Under the pieces are notes generated by a model. It searched no databases. It had not been told where the DNA came from and saw only the letters and a list, made by a program, of their open reading frames with translations. The position numbers and the translations under genes are program-made. Positions 24,101 to 36,100 of a stretch of DNA of 64,000 bases are shown here, piece by piece. This DNA comes from Sthenelais limicola (Eukaryota > Annelida > Polychaeta > Phyllodocida > Sigalionidae): assembly GCA_942159475.1 (NCBI GenBank), contig OW804095.1:60044773-60108772 (forward strand), written 5' to 3'. Each line of letters starts with the position of its first letter. Within the stretch, counting starts at the first letter, position 1.

Positions 24101-27100
24101 GATATTTTTTGGCTCGTTGACGGTGTTTCCCTCTCGGAACATTATGTACATATGTAAGTGCTCAATGGGGAACTGATGGTGAATACTTCTCGGGTGTCAC
24201 CATCCAAATGTGAACAATTCTTCTTTTTTAGGGCGAAGGTAACATATTTGGAAGCTGCATTCGATGCCATTGTTTTTATCTTCAAAAGCGAACAGATGCA
24301 TAGAGCTTGCTTCTTTCCCATTGTTTTGTGTTATTGACTACGATGAATACAGCTTTAAATCTAATGGGAACTCAGCAGCGTTTAATCGTGAGAATAAGAC
24401 CAAGTGGATATTCTGTAAGCCAGACATAACCAAATGCATAGATAGTGTTTTGCATTTAGTTATGTCTGGCTTACAGAATGTCGCAATATTAATAATACTA
24501 GAAATAATTGATGGCCTTTTTAGCTCTGTGGTTAGAGTACAGGACTGAAGGTCGGGAGTTTCAGCTCCATCACCCATCAAGGATAGGAAGGGGGGGGGGG
24601 AGTGCTTTTCCTGATCGGCCCCTACCCAGGGTGCGTGTCTGTTGGTGCAATGGGAAGGTTGACCAAACAATCCTGACTCACTCTCATATTAGTGCAGATT
24701 TGTGGGATGCCTTCTACGGATAAGGCTCCCCAAGGTTCAGCCTCGTTAGGGCCGAGCTAACGCCAGGTGCTACCGGCAGGGAGAAGCCTCTCTTGGCGGC
24801 ACCCAGCGTTTGAAAGCAAGACACCAAGATGACCTTAATGTGTGTGATGTGTGTCTCAAACCAAAATGGACCAAATGGTATATAGTTAAGAAATTAAACA
24901 ATACATGAAAGAAAAGGGAGAGCTCCCATAAAAAAGGGATGCTCTGGACAAAAATAGAAGTAACTATCATATATAATCTCACCCCGAAAAAAATGTTATC
25001 CGATAAAGAGATATAGGAACAAAAAAAGGCGTGATTAGCTGAAAACTAGGTAACGGGTGATGGTAACATTTTTTTATATCTAACAAAACCACCTGCCAGG
25101 AACTGAAAAACATGTCTCTTTTGTACCAATAGTTGTTTTAAACTAAAGAAATGTACCGTCAATGGGCTTTTCTTTTAGAAAGACGTGTTTCCTGCTTTAA
25201 TTAGCATTTTTGGTAACAAATTACAAAACCAAATAGGCTAAAAAATGTTTTAGGTGGGGTAGGTTTTTCTAGGGGGGGGGGGTGAAATAGGAAACATACC
25301 TTATTTGTTTGTTTGGCCCTAGGACATATCAATGTTTGCATATTCATGCTGTTATTCATTCATTCTACCTTCGTTTTAGGTATGGTATGGACTGCCCCAG
25401 AGTTGCTAAGATTGCCAGTGGCGTTACCAAATGGTACTCAACAAGGCGACGTTTACTCCTTTGCAATAATCCTTTATGAAATGTACGGCAGATCAGGACC
25501 CTATGGTGACATCGAAATCTCCCCGAGAGGCAAGTATCTTCGGACTAAAGAGGCTTTAATGAAAGTTCTACTAGGGGCACTCAATTTAAAGACTTGTCAA
25601 AAACACTATTCATGTTTGTCAAGGAGAGGCAGGCGGAGTTATTGTTTACTGTGGATAGAACTTTGCTGTCAGTTATATATGAACCTTAATATCATCTCTA
25701 CAAAACCTACGGCAATTTTAATGAATTTGTTCTCACTTTCAATTACAGAAATTATCCAGCGCGTAATGAATTGTGACGGGGATGTGCCCTTCCGACCGAA
25801 ACTTGCAGCACTGGGAGCGGTACCTAAGTTTGTTACTGACTGCATTAAGGACGGTTGGGAGGAGGATCCGATGGCTCGTCCCGACTTCAAAATCATTAGG
25901 AATAAACTAAAACCAATACAAAAGGGAATGTTAGTATTAAGTAGTGTTGTATCAATTTGAATTTAAGTTCCAAATGTGTAGTTTAGAAAATAATGTTTTG
26001 GATTCAGCATAAGTTGTTTGTGAACTTATATTATTCCATAGCATTCATACCCCCATTTATGATTCATTAATCACCCTGTCTATACATCATACATTACCTC
26101 AGCGTGCTTTTATTGCCAGGGGAATATGAAAAAGGATAGATTCGAATCTTATATCAGAAATCCAATGTTCCAGATGCCTTTACATGTAATATGTATTGTA
26201 GTACTGCGTAAAAATGTGATCTAGTGCCTATAGCGCGAGATTGGTAGACGAAATGGCAAACTCAGTATTTGTGTATTGTGATGCCATTCCATTTTATCTT
26301 TCCAAACCAGATCGTAGTCTTCCAACGGTCAAATAATCGTAGTGCCTGGCGTGTATTTCCAATGACTAAGGATTCTTGTTCTTTTCTGCTCTAAGACAAT
26401 GTACCCTTAATCAAGAGACGAGTAAATGGCGTGTGGTAGCAAATTTAACGTTGCTCACAAAGGCCGGCTAATGTAATATTCAAACTCCAGCTGGCCAAAG
26501 GCAGCTAAAGGCAGCTGCATGTGCTGTCCTCGCGAATCTTTCTTGTTCACACTAATAAGCTGATTACGAAATAATTTAGGAAATTGGAAGCTGTTCTTTA
26601 TTACCATGCGTAAATTTAAATAAATATCCCACTCGGAAGATCACAGGGGCCTGCAATCTATAGCCTAAATAGGGAAACCCAACTAATTACCACTATTTGC
26701 CTACAATTTTGATAAACTTAGCTAAACTTATTTCTAGTTTGTGCTTGCACTCATATATACTGAAATGTTTATTGTTCATTCATTAATACCAAGCACGTAC
26801 GAAATTCTACCTAAATGAGTGGAAATGCCATAGCATGTGAATAGGTTCTGTCAGTGCTCTGATTGGTAATGGGACCCGGAAGCGTGTAATAGACCTACAG
26901 TGGACTTACTTCCTGTGCATGGTCTGGTGTACATAATCTGGTGTGGATTAAGTACCTGTCAAGTGTGGCGACTCATTAGGAACTTAGTTTTAATTCTGTG
27001 TTGCCGATCATATTATCTCTCTAACTTTCCGACTCGCCTACTTCAATCCCTTGGTCGTCAGTAAATTATGAAGACAATATTGTTAGTACCTCGTCCTAAG

Positions 27101-30100
27101 TCTACGCTCCAATGCCATTTTTATCGGCATCCTGATCAATATTGTTCTATGTTATCGGGAGGAATCTTTTTTATAAGAATTATTTCGTGACTCTCCAGTC
27201 GCCAATACAAGTGATTAATTAACTGTTGACGCTTCAGTAGATGATTCATTGGATAAGGTGACTTCGTGCCTGTTCACCCAATTTCGTAATACACAATGCA
27301 TCGCCCGATTGATACATTCAATATTTTGTTCCGTGGCAGAAGCTTTAAAGCAATCAGAGTGAAGGGATCTGATTATTTGTCCCTAAGGAAAAATGGCGGG
27401 TGTGATAGAACAATTACAACAAAGCGCGGAATATAACCTCCTACCGCAAAATTGAATTCAAGCGCCTGTGCTTCTAGTCCCTTCGCCAGGTCTAGAAGAA
27501 GATTCTACATTACCCCATTAAGGCCTGGAAAAGCTAATTTGGGTCACCCAGTGTAGGGTCTCTTGCGAATTATTACCTTGGAACCCGAGTCTTGACGGTA
27601 ACGCACCATCAGCATGTGCGCATGCTGAAGTAGTATAGGGAAAGCTGTCATTGATTGTGGCATGCAGAGGAGGTTTTCCAGTGTAGCCTTACTGCGTTAG
27701 ATAGATATCACAAGAGTGGCATACCAATAGGCCTTTGACCCACAAATGTCTTTGCATGATATCTGGCAGAATATGTCATCGTCCTATCTGTTCATGTCAA
27801 CACCAACCTTTGCCCCAACTTATTCTGTGTGTCTTGTGTCCAATACAAACAACACACTTAGATGAAAGATGTACTATTTTCTGACGATGCATGTGAGCTC
27901 CTTTCCATTCCAATTTAATAAGCCAGAATCTGATACCTTAACTTCATCAAAGGTATGCTGAACCTAAGAATGTTTATTAAAATGCATATAGTTATTTAGC
28001 ATTCTCCTTTTAATATGAAAGATAGGGAACCTGGAACTAGCACTTTTCCATGAACCTAACCCAATCTTCTTCTCCGCCAATATTATCTTATTAAATGACT
28101 CGTTATCACATGACTGTAATACCAATTCCAACCTGGATTAGGCATGGTATTCAAGTCAGTCAGCACGAGTAAGTGTTAACTGGGACATTTTGGACTTCCT
28201 ACAGATTTAAGGACGGCTTTTACTTTTAGTAATTACTTAGACAAAAGGCATCCTATATATATGAAGAGGGCATATATTAAAGGATACAATAGGTTCAATT
28301 TCAATGAACATAGTATTAAGTATATTACTTCAAGCATTGGTATTAATGCATGATGAATAAATACCTGCAATGCAGTTCTCATAGTGGATATGCGATCTGC
28401 CAACCCTCTTAAGGAAAGCTTCATGTAATTACCCTATGCGTCTTTCCTTTCTTACAGGAAAGCTAATATATTTGACAACATGATGGCAATTATGGAACGG
28501 TATGCTACAAATTTGGAGGAAATAGTTGAGGAGAGAACGGACCAATTACGAGAGGAGAAGAAGCGAACAGAAGAGTTGCTACATCAAATGTTGCCAAAGT
28601 ACTGTCCCTTGCATTGTCTTTTATATTTTTATTGATTGAGTGTATGATATTTTACAAGGTTGTTTTGTTTAGGTCCATAGCCGGTACTCCATTAACTCCT
28701 AAGATTGTATACATAGTACCATCTGTTGAGAGGAAACATTATTTTATTCTTCACGAGCAGATTGTTATCACTTAATGCACATAATTGTAGCATTGTGACT
28801 TGGCATGGTTATCTCTCTGCCATGTTCCCCCCCCCCTTTACGATTGGACAACGTCCTTTATTCTAACTATTATTCTGCTGCAGATCGGTTGCGGAACAAT
28901 TAAAAATGGGGAAAACAGTAGAAGCTGAAGCATTCGACAATGTAACTATATACTTCTCAGATATCTGTGATTTTACTATGCTATCATCACAATCTACTCC
29001 AATGCAGGTTGGTCCATATATTCTACCCCCGTCTAAAGAAATACTTATTATGTTGCTTCTAAATATTACATTGCGATATTATTATTCATCAGTAAAGAGC
29101 TTCTTTTATATTTCAGAATGAAATACGTTAATTAATTACCGATTTGCACATCTGAACTAAAATATCTCATGATTTGCGTGTAATAATGTTCACCATTCTC
29201 TGGTTTATGAATCATTTCTCCATTTCAGATCATTGACTTATTAAATGACCTGTACACAACGTTTGACTCAATACTAGAAAATTACGATGTGTATAAAGTG
29301 GAGACAATAGGGGATGCTTATATGGTTGTGTCTGGGTTACCAAGTAGGAATGGCATACGTCATGCCGGAGAGATCGCATCTATGTCATTACACCTACTTT
29401 CAGCAATAAAACGATTTAAAATAAGGCATCGTCCGAATGATACGTTGAAGCTACGAATTGGAATACATTCTGGTAGGTCTAAATGTACTGATTCCCTTCA
29501 TTCAGGTATGTGGGTGTCCATAGGTGATAATGTACTCGTATGTTTAGATTAGTTATCCTGAATGGGTTATCCAAAGCAATTATGTCTGATGGAGTTGAGT
29601 ACCTCAGAGATAACACAACTATGTACCTTACAATGTTGGACGTCCTCAGGGAACAGACTTTATTTTAAGAATAGAGCTCTGGGGCGAGCTTATTGATGGC
29701 TCCTGGTGGCGCCTTCCGGGTATGGGTTTACATGAAAACATGATAATGTATACATTTCCTTTAATAATAAAATTGTATTCAAGTGATGTATCTTATCTGG
29801 AGAGCAGTAAATATGCGGCAGGATAAGATTTGTATCGACCAAATATAAATGAACCATTAACCAATAACTATACAACCAAATGTTGTCATATTTGATTAAA
29901 ATAGGACTTCACTCAGCTGATTAAATTGACGGAAAGACAGTCGGCAGGAATGCCTCCTGTACATTGTATATATGCAATGTATACGGGCCGACTGTCCACC
30001 CGTCACAGAATCAGCTTAGGGGTCACTGAACTTTACTCCGATGAAATATCAAATATTGTCACTGATTTCTTCTGGATAGGCTAACAATAGACGCTTTCTC

Positions 30101-33100
30101 AGATCCTTCCGAAGGATAATGAGTATAGATAATGGGGCTAAACATATAATGGGCCCTTGCCAATGACGACACAAGGAAGTGAATTAGTGCTATACAGCTG
30201 CCATCTTATGATAACCGTATTGAATATAACTCCTTTGGTTGAACTAGGGTAGGACATCCTTTCTATGATCTGATTTGCGCCTTACCAAAGCAGCAGAATC
30301 TGATAACGGCAAAACGGGATTATATCGATGAAGAGTGGTCTATATTATTAGGCTTAGAACTGATTAGGTATGCAGGGATTCGGTAAAGTGGATCGATACA
30401 AAACAACAGTAATATCTACTGCCTTCGTTTTCGTCCTCATGTGTTCTGCATCACAGACGTATACTAGAAGAACACTATTGAGGCCTATGGGTATAGAATA
30501 GCAAATAATATTGATGGGTTCATTTTAGGTTTTAATGTCGATGGCAACATCGAGATGTACCTGTCAGAGCAATAAAAACGTTACAACAACAACAACAATA
30601 ATTCTCATTCGCCAATGGTATGGTATGGTGTGGTAGCATTAATTAACCCGACAGGGGATATAGGTACTTCCTCTTTTACAGTTGTAGCTGCAAGCATTTT
30701 AACACAGATATATATTTCGTCCATCAATCATATAATCAGTTCCAAGATTTAAACAGAGATAGGTAACATCAGGATCAGCTGGTCCTGATGTTACCAACGA
30801 AGAATTGAACATAACTAGGGTTGTTTTAAGAGGTGTTTACTATACACAGCTAATTGCGTTACTGAACATTATTAATAAATGTAGAGCGCATCGTAGTGGG
30901 CTACTTTTGTTATATACTTGTCTATGAGATTTAAAGCACCAATCACAGCTTTGAGTCCCTCTTAAAGTTAATCTCCGGGTGAAACTACGTATAAATCAGC
31001 AATTGTGTTAACAACATGAGATGGTGTTATGCAAGAACCATACTCTGTCGTGTAAGAAACAAAGCCTAAACAGCCTATACATCAGGTGAAATGAAGAGGG
31101 CTGTAGTTCCAAGAGTTCACTCAATGCATAACAGAGCTTAATGCTATGTTGTTGTCATGGCAAAGGTTATGCAGGCGGGCATGAAGCTAGCATACTATGA
31201 CCATAGCAGCAAACCATGCAATGGGTATATATAGCTAACACAAGGTGTTCATACAATTTTATAATGTAGTATGGTGTGGTAGCATTAACCCGACAGGGGA
31301 TATAAGCACTTCCTCTTTTACAGATATTGCTGCAAGCATTTTACCACAGATATATATATTATATATACATTTCGTCCATCAATCATGTTGATCAGTTCAA
31401 TGATTTAAACCGATATATAGGATCAGGTAGTGGAAGATTTGAACATAGCTAGGGTTGTTAGTTTTGAGAGTCCATGATACGAAGTTGATTGTTGGTCAGA
31501 CCTATACCAATGACATTCAAAGAAAGTTTAAGCTTCGAAGACAAAGCCTTTGGAGAGCATCCTCAGCTGAAAAAACACATCACGTCACATCCTCCCCACC
31601 GCAATACTTAAACAGTACTTAGATTTCCATAACCGACCCAATACTACCCAATACTTCAAAACTGCTATAATCTAAATACAATAGCAGAAACAATCTTATT
31701 TGGTACACAGTTGGTAGTTGAAGTAGCATTATTCACATACGGTAATGCGAAGTCAAAGTAGCTCAACCTCAGGTGTAGGGACTGACATTTTTTGCATTCA
31801 ACTAAATATAATCAATTAAATACAAAAAGCTTTAGGTCATGTATGTGTTAATGCATTTGGTTCTTTCTTTTCAACTCAGGTCCTGTAGTAGTTGGTGTGG
31901 TAGGACGGAAAATGCCTCGTTACTGCCTTTTCGGCGATACTGTGAACACCTCCTCAAGAATGGAATCCAATGGATTACGTAAGTGCTGATAATTGACCTC
32001 TCGCCCAGCGCCTCAATTAAACATAGAGATATAACTAACACTAGCACTAGGGAGATAGGCTCGCAGCCTCATGCTTGTCTAACCATCGCACTACATGCCT
32101 TTAGGTATGCACGTGCATCTTATGTGTTTTACCATCTTGCCTCCTAATTGGTTGCAGCACATGTAAATTAGTATGTCTGAGGTCTGAGTAAGTAGGTCAG
32201 CGAGAGGTCAAATCACCGAGATCATTGGTCGAGTGATTGCCGTCTTATGGAAATAATTATATCAGTGAATAAAAGATACAATTACTAGATAATAATCTAA
32301 GGCAAGGGCCTATTCAAAAGCTTGTAGATTAAATTAGATCTATGTATGGCATTAATAACCGTGAATGTTATTCATAATAAAAATTATAAATTATTTCTTA
32401 CATACATCACATTGACATTACCATGATGCAATATCGTCTTTTACACAAGCAATCAAAAATATCCATCCAAACATCAATAATACAATGTGTGTCACATCAA
32501 ATGGATAATATACCACACCCCAATGCCCCTATACAACCAAAATATATCACGATCATCGGTGCCAAAGACTAAGGTCATCACTGGTCAAAGACATATATTC
32601 TTAACAAATGTAAAGAAGAGCACTATCTGCTAATAATGTAATTATACAAACACCGTTCTTCCATGTACACACATCCAAGGATGCAAAATTACAGACATTC
32701 CACGTCCAAATTAGGTCTTTATTAGTTGCAACACTATATAATCGTAGCATGATATTATAAAAGTTGCAACGACAAAACATTCAGCTACATAAATATAATC
32801 TCTGCCATTCTAGTTGCAGCCTTGATAAGTAAATCGTACATGGCCCATTTATTTTCAATAATACCATGAAAATACTGACATACATGTGCACTATAGAACC
32901 AAAACAACTGTTGAGTCTTGAGGTATAATCCGATAATTGGGCAAAACGTATTCCTAATAATGTGAGGTGCTTAGATAATAATCTAGGCATGTCTGCTTTT
33001 ATTAAGCTCTCAATAGCATAGAAACCATGGTTAAAGATGGCATAGTGATTGTATAAATATTTCCCTTTTGTCTTTTTCTTCTTCTTTCTATATATATATT

Positions 33101-36100
33101 AATAAACAAATTATATGAATAATACTTGTACAAATTTAGATGTAGGATATAATATGATAATTATTTGAACTTGAGTTAAAAACGGGTGAGATGTGAAGAC
33201 TTTCTCCACAACACAACAAACAAGAACCATAATAATTATTGTAACATATTTCCACTTTAAATAAGTGTTGAAGTTGAACATCTAAAGAAGACCTTTATTC
33301 TGTCGGAGATGTTCATTCCATGAAACCAAGCAATGTCTTGATTGTTGCATAATTAAACAGTATTGTATACGACCGAGTTTTTTAATTTTCCAACAGCTCT
33401 TCGAACTCACTGTTCCCAACCCACAAAGAATCTTCTAGAACAAATTGGTGGCTTTCAAATCGAAGAACGTGGCATTGTGTCCATGAAGGTAGGACTAAAT
33501 ACTAGATAAAAAATGCTGGGAATCCGTGTCAAATTTGCTAATTTTGGTTACATTGGTTTTCATTCTGTACTTTCCTTCGTCAGAAGCACCATAGAGGTAC
33601 ATAACCGCCTCCCTCCAACCGCACGGGTGGGACACTGATCCCCGTAACGCGCGTTACCTCATCACATATGGCGAGTGCAATTAAAAGTGGTCATTGTTTA
33701 CATTTGAGTTTAGGTATTTATAAAGTTCGGATATGTATGTGGATCATCATTATAGATGGTATTCGATATATGATAATGACAATTGTTTTATTATGGTCAT
33801 CACAACAGCAGTTTTTCTATAATATGTGTGAACGATTCTGATGGTGATGAGGTAACGCACACCAGTATTGATTGTGGTGATGCCTGTGAAGCAACTGGTT
33901 GATGCCTGTCAAGTGGATTTCTTTAATATATATATTCCTAACTTTTATACAATTTTCTCTGTGAAGAATGGGAATTAATGGCTCAAAATACCACAGTAAA
34001 AGAATCCCTTAAATAAACCAACTAACTCCTTCGAAAATATTCGAGGTGGGTCCTGGCCTTGTTGTTTCACCCATTCTTCCCGTTCCCCCTTCCACTCTCA
34101 GCTGCCTCTCTCTCTATATATATATGTAATGATCGATTTCAGCGAAATGGGGCCCATTGTGTGGGTTTTTTTTTTTATCATTTTATCCAATTATTATCAT
34201 TTTATGTCGTTGAATAAAGATGGTCAAAGGATGAAAAGCCCAAAATCTTAGATCTTAAGTCATGAAAGTCTGGGAACTAGTGGTAGTAAAAAAAATTGCA
34301 TTGAAAATTAAGGCTAGATTACGAATGACAACCCCAAAGATAGCATATTCACAATTTTGTATATATCAAATTGGAAATATCCCAATTTTAATCATTTACA
34401 GTGTTCCCGAAAAGACGTCTGCTCCTTTCACGTCGGCCACATTGGCCGACGTCAACCTCACCCCCAATGTTATATTTCTGATGTGTTACGGGAAAACGAG
34501 TCACACATCATTTAAGAAAATGGAATTTGAGATATTATCCCACAAAGATCCAATCTTTGAAGCTGTCATTAAGGCGAACGATTAGGGTTGTACATAGGTT
34601 AAAACCATTTGCACCTAGTACATATATCAATGTATTTAGCCACAATTGAAAAAAACATAATACGTAATCAATCGCCACAGCCATTTCTGGCCATATTGGG
34701 TTTATTTACCAATATCACATAATAGCTAATTAAGTTCATAAAACTGCTATTGTTATCACTTATTTATTTCTATTTCCTAATCACAAGGTGACTTCCGTTG
34801 AATAACCATCATATTTTTCAACAAAAAAGCCAAATTTTTTTTTTCTGCTATTTTTCAATTGATGCGATTTCTCATTTATTTGCCATGATCTATGAAAAAT
34901 ATTACATTTTTATGAATATTCATGTGATTTCTTTGACTTTATTTCTTTCCATACATTCTGAACAAAAAAATCCTATGACAAAGATTTCTGCCTTCAGAAA
35001 TACCCCTTTTCCCTTGATATCATATTGATATCCGTCATTTGTAATCTATCCTGAGGCTATAGAAACTCTGGAATTTATAATAAGAAATGTAATCAAGGTT
35101 AGATTCTATCCTGGTGGTGAGAAGCTGACACCTGCATACGATAATAATACTAGACTATACATGGACAATTGGAAGGTTATTACAGTGTTTTTAAAGACAG
35201 TTCATGAGAAATTAATCATATGATACTAAAAAAAACAATAACAGTAAACAGGAATCACTTCTCACATAATTACGCTTTACAGGCATCCTTTACAAACTGT
35301 GTTTCTGCTTTACAGGCATCACCAATTTACGTTACGGGGATCACCCATGAAAATAAAAACAGCCCTTACACATTTTCTACTTATATATAGCTTAAGTTAA
35401 AGTAAATGTGGTATTCGTCATTGTATTGTGCCTCAAACAGTGTATGAAATAATAACTAATATGAATGGAAAAGGTGCTAAACCTTAGCATACAGTTTTGA
35501 ATGGGAGCCTCAAAATCGCCATATGTGATGAGGTAACGCGCGTTACGGGGATCAGTGTCCCACCCGTGAACCGGTTGGGGTGGAGAGAGTGATATATCAC
35601 CATGTACACCACTATCTCATGGTAGGGGACGCCAGCAGTCAGGCAGTTTGCGTCTCTGAACGGTGTCTGGTCAGTGTTAGCCGCTATATATAGCTAGCTC
35701 TTTGGTGGTGCCACGTCAGGTTTTTTCCCTATGAATGGCTGTGACGGAAATGTTTCGAGTCGCGAAGGATATCATGGCATGCAGATGTCGGGTCCAAAGA
35801 GTGATAAAATTAACTAAAATGAACACCCAATGGCCCGTCTATCATGAATTCCCTGAATAGAAATATGCATGATCTGGATTTAGGCCTGTCAGACTGTTTA
35901 AATATTTCCAGAATCCTTATTTCCCTTTAATGTTTCCCCATAAAATCATGTTGCAATATACATGCCTAACAAAATAATCATTAATAACGAAGAGATGTGT
36001 TAATTAAGATGTGCATTATTTACAGAGAGGATTGTAACGTTAACGAAAGGGTTAAGGTATACCTTAACGTTTTAGAACTGTATACATGCATAATATATAG

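Larger units (their letters stand above)
22665..25379 (+). other. Guanylyl cyclase intron with a hairpin, a SINE and a MITE copy
   Basis: No gene was recognised in 22665-24400. From 24410 on there are a 29-bp-arm hairpin, a tRNA-derived SINE and a copy of a MITE that recurs in the glutamate-receptor intron. Open frames at 23304, 23783 and 24264 lack motifs. Confidence 0.7.
29473..31879 (+). other. Guanylyl cyclase intron with a duplicated repeat
   Basis: Non-coding. It contains two related copies of a repeat of about 135 bp (30623-30754 and 31269-31410) and a short palindrome at 30762-30795. Confidence 0.65.

Noticed and set aside
24513..24590. Possible functional tRNA gene
   Set aside because: Acceptor-stem pairing and box B are poor, and a SINE body follows directly.
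34262..34585. 107-codon open frame inside the 2-kb TIR element
   Set aside because: No transposase motif or recognisable domain, so it is not called as a gene.
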